Below, piece by piece: positions 9,084-18,226 of a DNA stretch of 64,000 bases; position 1 is the stretch's first letter; each line of letters starts with the position of its first letter. Position numbers and translations under genes: made by a program. The notes beneath the pieces were generated by a model, which did no database searches, was not told the DNA's origin, and saw only the letters and a list, made by a program, of their open reading frames with translations. This DNA is from Segatella cerevisiae. Lineage in GTDB: Bacteria > Bacteroidota > Bacteroidia > Bacteroidales > Bacteroidaceae. Where the stretch lies: the NCBI RefSeq assembly GCF_024054555.1, contig NZ_JAMXLY010000013.1:1-64000 (forward strand). Direction: 5' to 3'.

Positions 9084-10439
9084 ATGAAAATTTCATTTGA
9101 AAATCCCGACAATGTCAATGGTTTGTTGACACTGACAGTTGAAGAGCCTGATTACAAAGCTGATGTCGAGAAGACACTGAAGGACTATCGCAAGCGTGCA
9201 AAAGAACCAGGATTCCGTCCTGGAATGGTACCTATGGGACTGATTAAGCGTCAGTTCGGTGCTGCTGTGAAAGAAGACGCTATCAACAAGTTTGTGGGGA
9301 ATCAGATTTACAAGTATGTAAAGGATAATAAAATACAGATGTTGGGTGAACCTCTTCCTTCTGACAAGCAGAAGCCTCAGGATTTGTCTAAAGAACCTCC
9401 TTATACCTTTATTTTTGATATAGCCGTAGCTCCAGAGTTTAAGATAGCTCTCACCGGCAGGGACAAGATCGAATACTATAATATCACTGTAGACGATAAA
9501 CTGCTTGACCAACAAGTGGATATGTTCGCTTCCCGGTCAGGCAAATATGAGCAGGCAAAGGAATACAAAGACGGTGATATGCTCAAAGGTCATCTGGTAG
9601 AACTTGATGAGAAGGGTAATGCCCTGAAGAATGGCATATCTCTTGACGGAGCAGTCATCATGCCGAAATACATCAAGGTAGAAGACCAAAAGAAACTTTT
9701 TGACAATGTCAAACTCGGTGATGTGATCACCTTCAATCCGAGAAAAGCTTATCCGGATAATGATACAGAGGTGTCTTCACTGTTGAAGATAGATCGCAAA
9801 GACGTCAAGGACCACACTAATGACGTCACTTATCAGGTATCTGAGATCCAACGCTTTGTCAAGCATCCTGTAGATCAGGAACTCTTTGACAGTGTGTTCG
9901 GAAAGGGTACTGTGAAGGACGAAAAGGAATTCCGTGAGAAGATTGCCGTAGGCGTCAAGGCTCAGTTGGCTACGGATGCTGATTATAAATTTATTCAGGA
10001 TGTGCGGGCTCATTGTGAGAAGAAAGTCGGTAAACTGGCTTATCCTGATGCCCTCCTGAAACGAATTATGCTGGCTAACAACAAAGATAAGGACCAGGCT
10101 TTTGTCGACAAGAACTATGATGAGAGCATCAAGCAACTTACCTGGCAATTGATCAAGAACCAATTGGTTGAAGCCAACGGCATCAAGGTAGAGGAGCAGG
10201 ATGTGAAGGAAACAGCCAAGGAGGCAGCCCGTGCACAGTTTGCTCAGTATGGTATGGATAATGTGCCGGAAGAGTACATCAACAACTATGCCGACGAGAT
10301 GCTCAAGAAGAACCAAAACAGCGATGCGCTTGTCGACCGTACAGTCGATAGAAAACTGACTGAGGTTCTGAAGAAAGTTGTCAAGTTGGATCCCAAGGAA
10401 ATCTCTTTGGACGATTTCAATAAGATGATGAGCAAATAA
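9084..10439 (+). CDS. tig: trigger factor
   Basis: A 451-residue ribosome-associated chaperone that meets nascent chains at the exit tunnel. The ribosome-docking signature GFRPGMVP is at residues 43-50. The middle part, where the FKBP-type prolyl isomerase domain sits in E. coli, is divergent, as is usual in Bacteroidota; the C-terminal half is the helical chaperone domain. It is followed by clpP and clpX, the classic tig-clpP-clpX order, though a hairpin and a new promoter lie between. Confidence 0.93.
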   Translation: MKISFENPDNVNGLLTLTVEEPDYKADVEKTLKDYRKRAKEPGFRPGMVPMGLIKRQFGAAVKEDAINKFVGNQIYKYVKDNKIQMLGEPLPSDKQKPQDLSKEPPYTFIFDIAVAPEFKIALTGRDKIEYYNITVDDKLLDQQVDMFASRSGKYEQAKEYKDGDMLKGHLVELDEKGNALKNGISLDGAVIMPKYIKVEDQKKLFDNVKLGDVITFNPRKAYPDNDTEVSSLLKIDRKDVKDHTNDVTYQVSEIQRFVKHPVDQELFDSVFGKGTVKDEKEFREKIAVGVKAQLATDADYKFIQDVRAHCEKKVGKLAYPDALLKRIMLANNKDKDQAFVDKNYDESIKQLTWQLIKNQLVEANGIKVEEQDVKETAKEAARAQFAQYGMDNVPEEYINNYADEMLKKNQNSDALVDRTVDRKLTEVLKKVVKLDPKEISLDDFNKMMSK

Positions 10440-10470
10440 TAATATTTAAGAAAAAAAACTTTTTTTTATA

Positions 10471-10536
10471 AAGGGTTATCGACTTTTTTTCCTATCTTTG
10501 TTTCTACGAAGGAAAGAAGGAAGGGCGATAACCCTT
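10471..10536 (+). promoter_or_regulatory. Perfect 11-bp inverted repeat enclosing a promoter box, tig-clpP gap
   Basis: AAGGGTTATCG (10471-10481) is perfectly repeated in inverse as CGATAACCCTT (10526-10536), followed by a T-rich run. The 44-base loop contains TATCTTTG (10493-10500), a Bacteroidota -7 box. As RNA the structure can act as a terminator for tig; as DNA it brackets the start of clpPX transcription. From a start near 10507, the second arm would be in the 5' leader. Confidence 0.6.
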
Positions 10537-10783
10537 TTTATTTGCAACAGTTGAAGAGAAAAGCCATTTGCCGGTTCCTAAGAAGTTGTAAAGAGCGCTG
10601 CAGAAGGGGACAACAAATGACTTAGAATTAGAATAGAACCTCGATTAGTCGTCTGATTTCTGAAAAGGGAAGGATGAACGTTCCTGAAAAAAGGAGGAGA
10701 GGTTGTTGTAATAGTAAGAAAGAAGGAAGGAAGATCGAATGATCCCTCCCTTTATTTGTCTAATAAATAAGAAAGGAAAATTG

Positions 10784-11488
10784 ATGGACGTAAAAAGCGA
10801 TTTCAGGAAATATGCCACACAGAAACTGAATATGAATGGCATGGTGCTGGACGATGTCGTCAAGGCACAGCAGCAATACTTGAATCCTTATATTCTTGAG
10901 GAACGTCAGTTGAATGTCACCCAAATGGATGTCTTTTCACGCTTGATGATGGATCGTATCATCTTTTTGGGGACAGAGATAGATGATTATGCCGCAAACA
11001 CTTTGCAGGCACAACTGCTTTATTTGGATTCTTCTGATCCGGGGAAAGATGTATCCATTTACATCAATAGTCCCGGCGGAAGTGTGACTGCAGGCCTTGG
11101 CATATATGATACGATGCAGTTTATCTCCAGTGATGTGGCTACGATTTGCACGGGCATGGCCGCCTCAATGGCTGCAGTCCTGTTGGTCTCCGGAAAAGAA
11201 GGCAAGCGGTCAGGTTTGGCACACAGCCGTGTCATGATTCATCAGCCGTTGGGCGGTGTTCAGGGACAAGCTTCGGATATCGAGATCGAAGCAAAGGAAA
11301 TCCAAAAGTTCAAGAAAGAACTTTATACTATTATCTCTAATCATTCACATCAACCTTTTGATAAAGTCTGGAAAGATAGTGACCGTAACTATTGGATGAA
11401 TGCAGAAGAAGCAAAAGACTATGGCATGATAGACAAGGTCCTCCTGCCTAAGAAAGATGAGAAAAAGAAAGAGGAGAAGAAAGAATAA
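10784..11488 (+). CDS. clpP: ATP-dependent Clp protease proteolytic subunit
   Basis: A serine protease subunit of 234 residues when started at the ATG at 10784 ([11 protein letters not shown]); an ATG 15 codons upstream is less likely. The catalytic Ser128 lies in [10 protein letters not shown] and His153 in HSRVMIHQP, with the 25-residue spacing of ClpP. It assembles into the 14-subunit chamber that degrades proteins delivered by ClpX. The N-terminus is about 30 residues longer than the E. coli mature enzyme and the C-terminus ends in a Lys/Glu run. clpX starts 2 bases after the stop. Confidence 0.95.
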   Translation: MDVKSDFRKYATQKLNMNGMVLDDVVKAQQQYLNPYILEERQLNVTQMDVFSRLMMDRIIFLGTEIDDYAANTLQAQLLYLDSSDPGKDVSIYINSPGGSVTAGLGIYDTMQFISSDVATICTGMAASMAAVLLVSGKEGKRSGLAHSRVMIHQPLGGVQGQASDIEIEAKEIQKFKKELYTIISNHSHQPFDKVWKDSDRNYWMNAEEAKDYGMIDKVLLPKKDEKKKEEKKE

Positions 11489-11490
11489 TT

Positions 11491-12726
11491 ATGCCTAAGA
11501 AAGTTTGTAGCTTTTGCGGAAGGTCTGAAGATGAGGTCAAACTCCTCATCTCGGGCTTGAACGGTTATATTTGTGAGGATTGTGCCCGACAGGCTTATGA
11601 TATTGTCAAAGAGACAGGTATCTTGAAAGACGAGAGCACTTCCGACAGCAAGGCGCAACAACCTTTGAATCTGAAGAAGTTGCCCAAACCTAAAGAGATA
11701 AAGAAATACCTTGACGAGTATGTCATCGGACAGGACGAGGCAAAGGAGTACTTGTCAGTGTCCGTTTACAATCATTATAAGCGTTTGCAGCAACCTGCGG
11801 ACAATGACGGTGTAGAGATCGAAAAGAGCAACATCATCATGGTCGGAAGTACGGGGACCGGCAAAACGCTATTGGCGCGCACGATCGCTAAACTACTCGA
11901 TGTTCCCTTCACAATCGTAGATGCTACTGTGTTTACGGAAGCTGGATACGTGGGAGAAGATGTCGAGAGCATCCTGTCACGCCTCCTTCAGGTGGCCGAC
12001 TATAATGTCGAAGCTGCCGAACGGGGTATTGTCTTTATTGATGAGATAGACAAGATTGCCAGAAAGGGCGATAACCCTTCCATTACACGTGATGTAAGCG
12101 GTGAAGGTGTTCAGCAAAGTATGCTGAAATTGCTTGAAGGTACGATGGTCAATGTGCCGCCTCAGGGCGGCCGGAAGCATCCGGATCAGGAATATATTCA
12201 TGTCAATACTAAGAATATATTGTTTATCTGTGGGGGCGCATTTGACGGTATCGAGAATAAAATAGCCCAGAGGTTGAATACCCATACTGTAGGTTATAAT
12301 TCTGTCCAGAATACCAGAAAAATCGACAAGGGGGACTTGATGCAGTACATCCGGCCTCAGGATTTGCGGTCCTTTGGACTGATTCCTGAGCTTATCGGCC
12401 GGTTGCCGGTATTGACTTACTTGAAACCTCTGGACCGGGTCGCACTGAGACGGATATTGGTAGAACCGAAAAATTCAATCATCAAGCAATATATCAAACT
12501 CTTCAAGATGGATGGTATAGATCTGGTTATTGATGAGAAGGTGTTCGATTTCATCGTTGACAGAGCAGTTGACTTTAAATTAGGTGCACGTGGACTCCGT
12601 TCAATCGTCGAATCCATTATGATGGATGCCATGTTTGAAATCCCTTCCAAGAAAGTGAAGAAGTTTGAAGTGACCTTGGAATATGCCAAGTCCCAGTTCT
12701 CGAAATCTCTTCTGCGCTCAGCCTGA
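11491..12726 (+). CDS. clpX: ATP-dependent Clp protease ATP-binding subunit ClpX
   Basis: A 411-residue AAA+ unfoldase. The N-terminal zinc-binding domain has C6/C9 and C28/C31. Walker A is GSTGTGKT at 119-126, followed by the pore-1 loop GYVGEDV, Walker [11 protein letters not shown] and sensor motifs. It unfolds tagged proteins and feeds them to ClpP, whose gene ends 2 bases upstream, so the two are co-transcribed. Confidence 0.97.
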   Translation: MPKKVCSFCGRSEDEVKLLISGLNGYICEDCARQAYDIVKETGILKDESTSDSKAQQPLNLKKLPKPKEIKKYLDEYVIGQDEAKEYLSVSVYNHYKRLQQPADNDGVEIEKSNIIMVGSTGTGKTLLARTIAKLLDVPFTIVDATVFTEAGYVGEDVESILSRLLQVADYNVEAAERGIVFIDEIDKIARKGDNPSITRDVSGEGVQQSMLKLLEGTMVNVPPQGGRKHPDQEYIHVNTKNILFICGGAFDGIENKIAQRLNTHTVGYNSVQNTRKIDKGDLMQYIRPQDLRSFGLIPELIGRLPVLTYLKPLDRVALRRILVEPKNSIIKQYIKLFKMDGIDLVIDEKVFDFIVDRAVDFKLGARGLRSIVESIMMDAMFEIPSKKVKKFEVTLEYAKSQFSKSLLRSA

Positions 12727-13431
12727 AAATTAAGAGGGAGGAAAAGGCTTGAGCATCGGGGCTGTAGGGACAGAGATCTTGGAACCTGTTAATATATTCA
12801 TTTCGGGATAACGGTGAAAGCCATATCCTGATTCAATCTTATGGGAGAGTTGATTGTAACCGATTGAATATCAATAAAATAAATTAAAAACATACGATAA
12901 ATTTGTTCGAATCAAATTATTTTTATACCTTTATGTCCCTCGATTGCAAAGTTGAGAGATAACGTATGAAAAACTTGGCTGGAAAGATAATATCTTCGTT
13001 TAGAAAGAAGTGAGTAAACTGGACTCGTATCGGGAGTCCCGGGACTGCTTTCAAATGACAATCGGAATGTAGGAGTTGCGGTTGAATTGAGGTCTTTGCC
13101 TTCTGTGAAAGTTATCCGGCACAGCGAGAAGCAGATTCGAAACGATGACGCAGGTGGACCGTGAAGTTGTTTGGACATCCCGCAAAATATCAGGCAATGC
13201 TGTCCGTATTCGCAAGAGACAGTGCCATAAGTAAAGCAATAAACTGGTTGGATGCTGAGGATACGTTCTTTGATTTCATGGAGAATTCTCTGAACTTCAA
13301 ATGATCATAAGCGAAGTGTCAGGTATTTGAAATCTATTGGAGGACTCAGGTGTTGGACAGTTGGATTCGATACTGTTTTTTAGAGGATTATATTCAATCG
13401 TAGAGATGTAGAAAACTGAGAAGTGTTGTGC
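12727..13431. other. Long intergenic stretch between clpX and recQ
   Basis: About 700 bases without a convincing gene. One short open stretch on the plus strand (13149-13304) reads as fairly protein-like (YQAMLSVFARDSAISKAINW, then WLDAEDTFF), but it has only a GTG start at 13161 and no recognisable family. It may be a gene fragment. No clear terminator for clpX was found. Confidence 0.4.
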
Positions 13432-13439
13432 TATCTTTG
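13432..13439 (+). promoter_or_regulatory. -7 box (TATCTTTG), likely recQ promoter
   Basis: TATCTTTGC matches the Bacteroidota -7 consensus. It lies about 210 bases before the recQ ATG and would give a long 5' leader. Confidence 0.45.
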
Positions 13440-13651
13440 CTTTATTTAAGTTGTAGCGGCATCGTAACAGATGTGGTTAATGTCAATTGATAAAGGCTGT
13501 TATATAAAAATGTTTTCTGATAGATCATCAAGACTTTGTCAGATATTTGGTAAGTTGAAGGAGAATACGATATCAGAGATTCCTATTCTTCCCTATTGAT
13601 GATGATTTGGAAATAATAAAACTACTCATATAGAATGAGTCAGCTTGTTAT

Positions 13652-15877
13652 ATGGAAAAAAAAGTTAATCTTACAGTAGAGTTAAAGCGCTTTTTTGGTT
13701 TTGATAAATTCAAAGGTGACCAGGAAGCGATTATCCGGAACCTCATAGCAGGAAACGATACTTTTGTCCTTATGCCTACCGGCGGAGGGAAAAGTTTGTG
13801 TTACCAACTCCCGTCCTTGATTATGGATGGGATGGCTATTGTCATTTCACCACTTATCGCCTTGATGAAAAATCAGGTCGACGTGATCAATGGAATGAGT
13901 GAAAAAGAAGGTGTAGCCCATTATCTGAACTCTTCTTTGAATAAGTCGGAAGTGGAGAGAGTCAAGAACGACGTCCTCAACGGGATTACGAAACTCTTGT
14001 ATGTGGCTCCTGAATCTTTGCTTAAAGAAGAGGATGAAAAGGACGAGAATGGGAATACGGTAGTCGTGAAAAAAGTGAAGTTCGCTTTTCTGAAAGAAGT
14101 GAAAATCTCTTTTTATGCTGTAGACGAAGCTCATTGTATTTCGGAATGGGGACATGATTTCCGCCCTGAATACCGGAACATCCGTAAAGCCATTGATATT
14201 CTCGGCCGTGCTCCTATCATCGCTTTGACGGCGACGGCTACGGACAAGGTCAGATCGGATATCCTGAAAACTCTGGGGATTACCGGAGCAAAAGAATTCA
14301 AAAGCTCTTTCAACAGACCGAACCTCTATTATGAAGTGCGCCCTAAGACGAGTGACATTGACAGTCAGATCGTCAAATTCATCAAGCAGAATCCTAAAAA
14401 GAGCGGCATTATCTATTGCCTCTCCAGAAAGAAGGTCGAAGAACTTGCTGCGGTCTTGAAGGTCAATGACATCAAGGCTGCTCCTTATCATGCAGGCCTT
14501 GATTCTTCTACCCGTTCCAAGACTCAGGATGATTTTCTGATGGAGAGGATCGATGTCATCGTGGCTACGATCGCTTTCGGTATGGGAATAGATAAACCTG
14601 ATGTGCGCTTTGTCATCCATTATGACTTTCCGAAGAGTCTGGAGGGTTATTATCAGGAGACAGGCAGGGCAGGACGCGATGGCGGTGAAGGCATCTGCAT
14701 CGCTTTCTATGCACAGAAGGACCTGAAAAAACTGGAGAAATTCATGGAAGGTAAACCTGTGGCAGAACAGGATATCGGGAGACAACTCCTTCAGGAGACT
14801 GCCGCCTATGCCGAGTCTTCTGTCTGCCGCCGGAAGATGCTGCTCCATTACTTTGGCGAGGACTATCCCAAGGATAACTGTGGCAGCTGTGACAATTGCC
14901 TCCATCCGAAGAAAAAGATAGAAGCCAAAGATGCGTTGCTGATTGTGCTGAAAGCCGTGAAAGCCTTGAAAGAGAATTTCCGCCAGGATTATATCGTCGA
15001 TTTCGTCAGAGGACGTGCAACAGACAATCTGGTCTCTCACAAGCATGACCAACTCGAGGAGTTCGGCATGGGAGAGGATATCAAGGAGAGCCTTTGGAAT
15101 CCGGTGATCAGACAGGCCTTGCTGGCTGGCTATCTGAAAAAAGATGTGGAAAGTTATGGCATCTTGAAACTGACGGCTGCCGGCAAGCGGTTCATTGCTC
15201 ATCCCAAGTCTTTCATGATCGTCGAGGATCATGATTATGGCGATGGAGATGATGAAGAAGAATCCGGGGATAGTGCCACTGCAGCACTTGATCCTGAGTT
15301 GTTTGCGATGCTGAAGGGTCTTCGAAAGGAGAAGGCCGAAAAGCAGGGTGTACCTCCTTATGTCATTTTCCAGAATGTCTCTTTGGAACAGATGGCGACA
15401 ATGTATCCGGTTGATTTGGAAGAACTCCAGCAGATCCAAGGTGTCGGAGCCGGAAAGGCGAAACATTACGGGAAGGACTTCTGTAATCTGATCAAGAGTT
15501 ACTGTAAGGAAAATGATATTCAGCGGCCGGAAGAACTGCGCGTCAGGACTGTTGTCAAGCGGAGCATGCTGAAAGTGAATATCATTCATAGCATCGACCG
15601 CCAGATCCCTCTTGACGAGATTGCCAGGGCCAAAGGGTTGGAATTTGACGATCTCTTGAGCGAGATAGAGGCGATCGTGTTCAGCGGTACTAAAATCAAT
15701 ATCGATTACTTCATTGATGACGTCATGGACGATGACCGCATAGATGATATCTATGACTATTTCATGAATAGTGAAACGGATGAACTCAATGCGGCAATGG
15801 AGGAACTAGGGGATGACTATACCGAGGATGAAATCCGACTGGTACGTATAAAATTCCTGTCTGAGCAAGCCAACTGA
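13652..15877 (+). CDS. recQ: ATP-dependent DNA helicase RecQ
   Basis: A 741-residue RecQ-family 3'-5' helicase for recombination and fork repair. Walker A is MPTGGGKS (residues 41-48), the DEAH box is at 158-161 followed by the aromatic-rich HCISEWGHDFRPEY loop, and the GTGRAGRDG-type motif VI reads QETGRAGRDGGEG. The RecQ-Ct zinc site is visible as CRR...CGSCDNC, then a winged helix and an HRDC domain (LRKEKAEKQGVPPYVIF). The C-terminal ~110 residues after HRDC extend beyond E. coli RecQ (609 aa), as is common in Bacteroidota. Confidence 0.95.
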   Translation: MEKKVNLTVELKRFFGFDKFKGDQEAIIRNLIAGNDTFVLMPTGGGKSLCYQLPSLIMDGMAIVISPLIALMKNQVDVINGMSEKEGVAHYLNSSLNKSEVERVKNDVLNGITKLLYVAPESLLKEEDEKDENGNTVVVKKVKFAFLKEVKISFYAVDEAHCISEWGHDFRPEYRNIRKAIDILGRAPIIALTATATDKVRSDILKTLGITGAKEFKSSFNRPNLYYEVRPKTSDIDSQIVKFIKQNPKKSGIIYCLSRKKVEELAAVLKVNDIKAAPYHAGLDSSTRSKTQDDFLMERIDVIVATIAFGMGIDKPDVRFVIHYDFPKSLEGYYQETGRAGRDGGEGICIAFYAQKDLKKLEKFMEGKPVAEQDIGRQLLQETAAYAESSVCRRKMLLHYFGEDYPKDNCGSCDNCLHPKKKIEAKDALLIVLKAVKALKENFRQDYIVDFVRGRATDNLVSHKHDQLEEFGMGEDIKESLWNPVIRQALLAGYLKKDVESYGILKLTAAGKRFIAHPKSFMIVEDHDYGDGDDEEESGDSATAALDPELFAMLKGLRKEKAEKQGVPPYVIFQNVSLEQMATMYPVDLEELQQIQGVGAGKAKHYGKDFCNLIKSYCKENDIQRPEELRVRTVVKRSMLKVNIIHSIDRQIPLDEIARAKGLEFDDLLSEIEAIVFSGTKINIDYFIDDVMDDDRIDDIYDYFMNSETDELNAAMEELGDDYTEDEIRLVRIKFLSEQAN

Positions 15878-15994
15878 AAAGAGCTTGCCTTGCGGGGAAG
15901 ATTTCTCGGAATCAGGAGCACCGGAAGAATATTTCTCCTAGTGCGCCTTCTTCTACAACTCTGATATAGTGATCCTTATCTGAATCTTTTTAGG

Positions 15995-16030
15995 AATGAC
16001 AGGCATTTTGCTTGTCATTTATGTTTTTAT
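15995..16030 (+). terminator. possible recQ terminator
   Basis: AATGACAGGCA pairs with TGCTTGTCATT (one G-U pair, very short loop), followed by a short T-rich stretch. It lies about 120 bases after the recQ stop, so it is only a possible terminator. Confidence 0.45.
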
Positions 16031-16035
16031 AGGAA

Positions 16036-16072
16036 GGACATTCTTTCTGAAACCCTTTCGGAAAGAATGTTC
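16036..16072. repeat. 17-bp inverted repeat with 3-base loop
   Basis: The arm at 16036-16052 pairs with 16056-16072 over 17 positions, with two G-U pairs and a CCC loop. No T-run follows, so it is not a classical terminator. The arms contain TTTCTGAAA and TTTCGGAAA, short relatives of the TTTC..GAAA motif found 85 bases further on. Confidence 0.75.
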
Positions 16073-16156
16073 AGTTGCGTTTACAAAGGTAGAAGACAGT
16101 TTGTCATTCAGTAATGGTTATGACCTGAAAAGTCATTGAAACAGAGGTTGTCGTAG

Positions 16157-16294
16157 TTTCTCGAAAGAGGAGGTCATCGTTTCGAGAAAGTCAGACCTCT
16201 CTTTCTCGAAACAAGACGCCGCCTTTCTCGAAACTAAGAAGGGCTGTCTTTTACGGAGTTGAGTAAGGTTGTTCAAGGTCCATCTTTCGAGAAA
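16157..16294. repeat. Array of TTTC[TC/GA]GAAA boxes with 22-23 bp period
   Basis: Ten-base boxes TTTCTCGAAA or its reverse complement TTTCGAGAAA start at 16157 (TC), 16180 (GA), 16202 (TC), 16224 (TC) and 16285 (GA). The first four are 23, 22 and 22 bp apart, about two helix turns. The array is non-coding and lies between recQ and guaB. A second array with shared flanks is at 48477-48553. Confidence 0.9.
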
Positions 16295-16680
16295 CTGTTC
16301 TCGTGTCGTTTCGGAGTCTTTCCTTTAAGTTGTTTGCCATAATGGCGGTACTGTCAACTGATTCAAATGCAGCACTTTTGTCTTTTTCTAATCTTTTTCC
16401 TTTCATTCTAACCTTATGCCGAAGAACTCGTTTCTTGTCGTGTTTTTTAGATCAGGAATTTTACCTTTTGCAGAGGGACATGATCCCGGAATGGTCTCCT
16501 GATTTCATCGTGTTGGAATAGGACATCATTGGGATGATGCGCTCTGAAAATCACTCTTCCGTGAGCTGATTATTACAGAGGCTGTTGGATAGGGTGAGCA
16601 GTCGGATTTATTGTTGGGTTAAATTGCTTTAATTGGAAATGAAATTCACGAAAGGCAGGAGTTATCTGAAAAATTATTGG
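16295..16680. other. Remaining recQ-guaB intergenic region
   Basis: About 385 bases after the last box. A 72-codon open frame on the plus strand (16303-16521) has a poor composition for a protein and no recognisable domain, so it is not called. Nothing else was recognised until the guaB promoter. Confidence 0.4.
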
Positions 16681-16688
16681 TATATTTG
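16681..16688 (+). promoter_or_regulatory. -7 box (TATATTTG) for guaB
   Basis: TATATTTGC, a full match to the Bacteroidota -7 consensus, 26 bases before the guaB ATG. Confidence 0.65.
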
Positions 16689-16714
16689 CACGCAATAAAT
16701 TTCTTAAACTATAT

Positions 16715-18208
16715 ATGTCATCATTTGTTGCAGATAAAATTGTAATGGACGGTCTTACTTTTGACGACGTCCTGTTGATACCCGCTTATTCCGAAGTATT
16801 GCCAAAGGAGGTAGTGTTAAAGACAAAATTCACTCGCCACATCAGTTTGAATGTTCCTTTTGTGACGGCAGCAATGGATACCGTAACAGAATCAGCTATG
16901 GCTATTGCTATTGCCCGTGAAGGTGGAATCGGCGTGATTCACAAGAATATGTCGATAGCAGAGCAAGCTCGCCAAGTGGCTATTGTCAAGCGTGCTGAAA
17001 ACGGCATGATCTATGACCCTGTAACCATTCGGAGAGGAAAGACAGTGAAAGATGCCCTTGGCATGATGCATGAATATCATATTGGCGGTATTCCTGTGGT
17101 AGACGAGGAGAATCATCTTGTGGGAATTGTCACTAATCGTGACCTTCGCTTTGAGAAGCAAATGGACAAGAAGATCGACGTCGTGATGACTAAAGAGAAT
17201 CTGGTAACCACCCGCCAACAAACTGACCTGAAGTCAGCTGCACAAACTTTGCAGAAATATAAGATTGAGAAATTGCCGGTTGTGGATAATGACAATCACC
17301 TTGTGGGGTTGATTACTTATAAAGATATTACCAAGGCAAAAGATAAACCGATGGCCTGTAAGGATGAGAAGGGCCGTTTACGTGTGGCAGCCGGTGTAGG
17401 CGTTACCGTAGATACCCTGGAACGTGTGCAGGCTCTCGTGGAGGCTGGTGTCGATGCTATTGTCATTGATACCGCTCACGGACATTCCAAAGGTGTTGTA
17501 GGAAAACTGGAAGGTGTGAAATCTTCTTTCCCCAATGTCGAAGTGGTAGTGGGTAATGTTGCCACAGGCGATGCTGCGAGATTCCTGGTGGATCATGGCG
17601 CTGATGCAGTGAAAGTCGGCATCGGTCCGGGATCTATCTGTACAACGCGTATCATTGCCGGAGTCGGTGTCCCACAGTTGAGTGCCGTATACGATGTCTA
17701 TTCTGCCTTGAAGGGTACAGGCGTGCCATTGATAGCTGACGGTGGCATCCGTTATTCCGGTGACGTGACTAAAGCTCTTGCTGCAGGTGGCAACTGCGTG
17801 ATGATTGGATCGATGGTCGCTGGTTGCGAAGAGTCTCCCGGCGATACAATTATATTTAATGGACGTAAATTCAAGGAATATCGGGGAATGGGTTCTCTGG
17901 AGGCTATGGAGCAGAAGAACGGATCCAGGGACCGCTATTTCCAGAACGACATCAAAGATGCCAAGAAACTTGTTCCTGAAGGGATCGCAGGACGTGTGCC
18001 TTACAAGGGAACACTGCAGGAGGTCATCTATCAACTTGTAGGTGGACTCCGCTCGGGTATGGGTTACTGTGGAGCTGGTACTATCCAGAAACTCCATGAT
18101 GCTAAATTCGCACGCATCACCAATGCCGGCGTTCTGGAGAGTCATCCTCATGATATCACGATTACCAGTGAGGCTCCGAACTACAGTCGTCCTGACGAAA
18201 TGGACTAA
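16715..18208 (+). CDS. guaB: IMP dehydrogenase
   Basis: A 497-residue enzyme that oxidises IMP to XMP with NAD+, the committed step of GMP synthesis. The TIM barrel carries the catalytic Cys309 in GPGSICTTR and the flap with [11 protein letters not shown] pair of CBS domains is inserted at about residues 95-210 (two HLVG(I/L)(V/I)T segments), the regulatory module of bacterial IMPDH. It starts a tight run of genes: the next ORF begins 18 bases after its stop, so envelope chaperones may be co-transcribed with it. Confidence 0.97.
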   Translation: MSSFVADKIVMDGLTFDDVLLIPAYSEVLPKEVVLKTKFTRHISLNVPFVTAAMDTVTESAMAIAIAREGGIGVIHKNMSIAEQARQVAIVKRAENGMIYDPVTIRRGKTVKDALGMMHEYHIGGIPVVDEENHLVGIVTNRDLRFEKQMDKKIDVVMTKENLVTTRQQTDLKSAAQTLQKYKIEKLPVVDNDNHLVGLITYKDITKAKDKPMACKDEKGRLRVAAGVGVTVDTLERVQALVEAGVDAIVIDTAHGHSKGVVGKLEGVKSSFPNVEVVVGNVATGDAARFLVDHGADAVKVGIGPGSICTTRIIAGVGVPQLSAVYDVYSALKGTGVPLIADGGIRYSGDVTKALAAGGNCVMIGSMVAGCEESPGDTIIFNGRKFKEYRGMGSLEAMEQKNGSRDRYFQNDIKDAKKLVPEGIAGRVPYKGTLQEVIYQLVGGLRSGMGYCGAGTIQKLHDAKFARITNAGVLESHPHDITITSEAPNYSRPDEMD

Positions 18209-18226
18209 AAGTAACAGTTTGTTGTC

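Noticed and set aside
13847..15589. 580-codon open frame opposite recQ
   Set aside because: It is the antisense shadow of a clear helicase gene and shows no family motif.
16157..16294. CRISPR-like repeat array
   Set aside because: The constant part is only 10 bases in alternating orientation with 12-13 base gaps, far too short for CRISPR repeats and spacers.
16303..16521. 72-codon open frame before guaB
   Set aside because: No promoter, start context or recognisable domain; it overlaps repeat-rich non-coding sequence.
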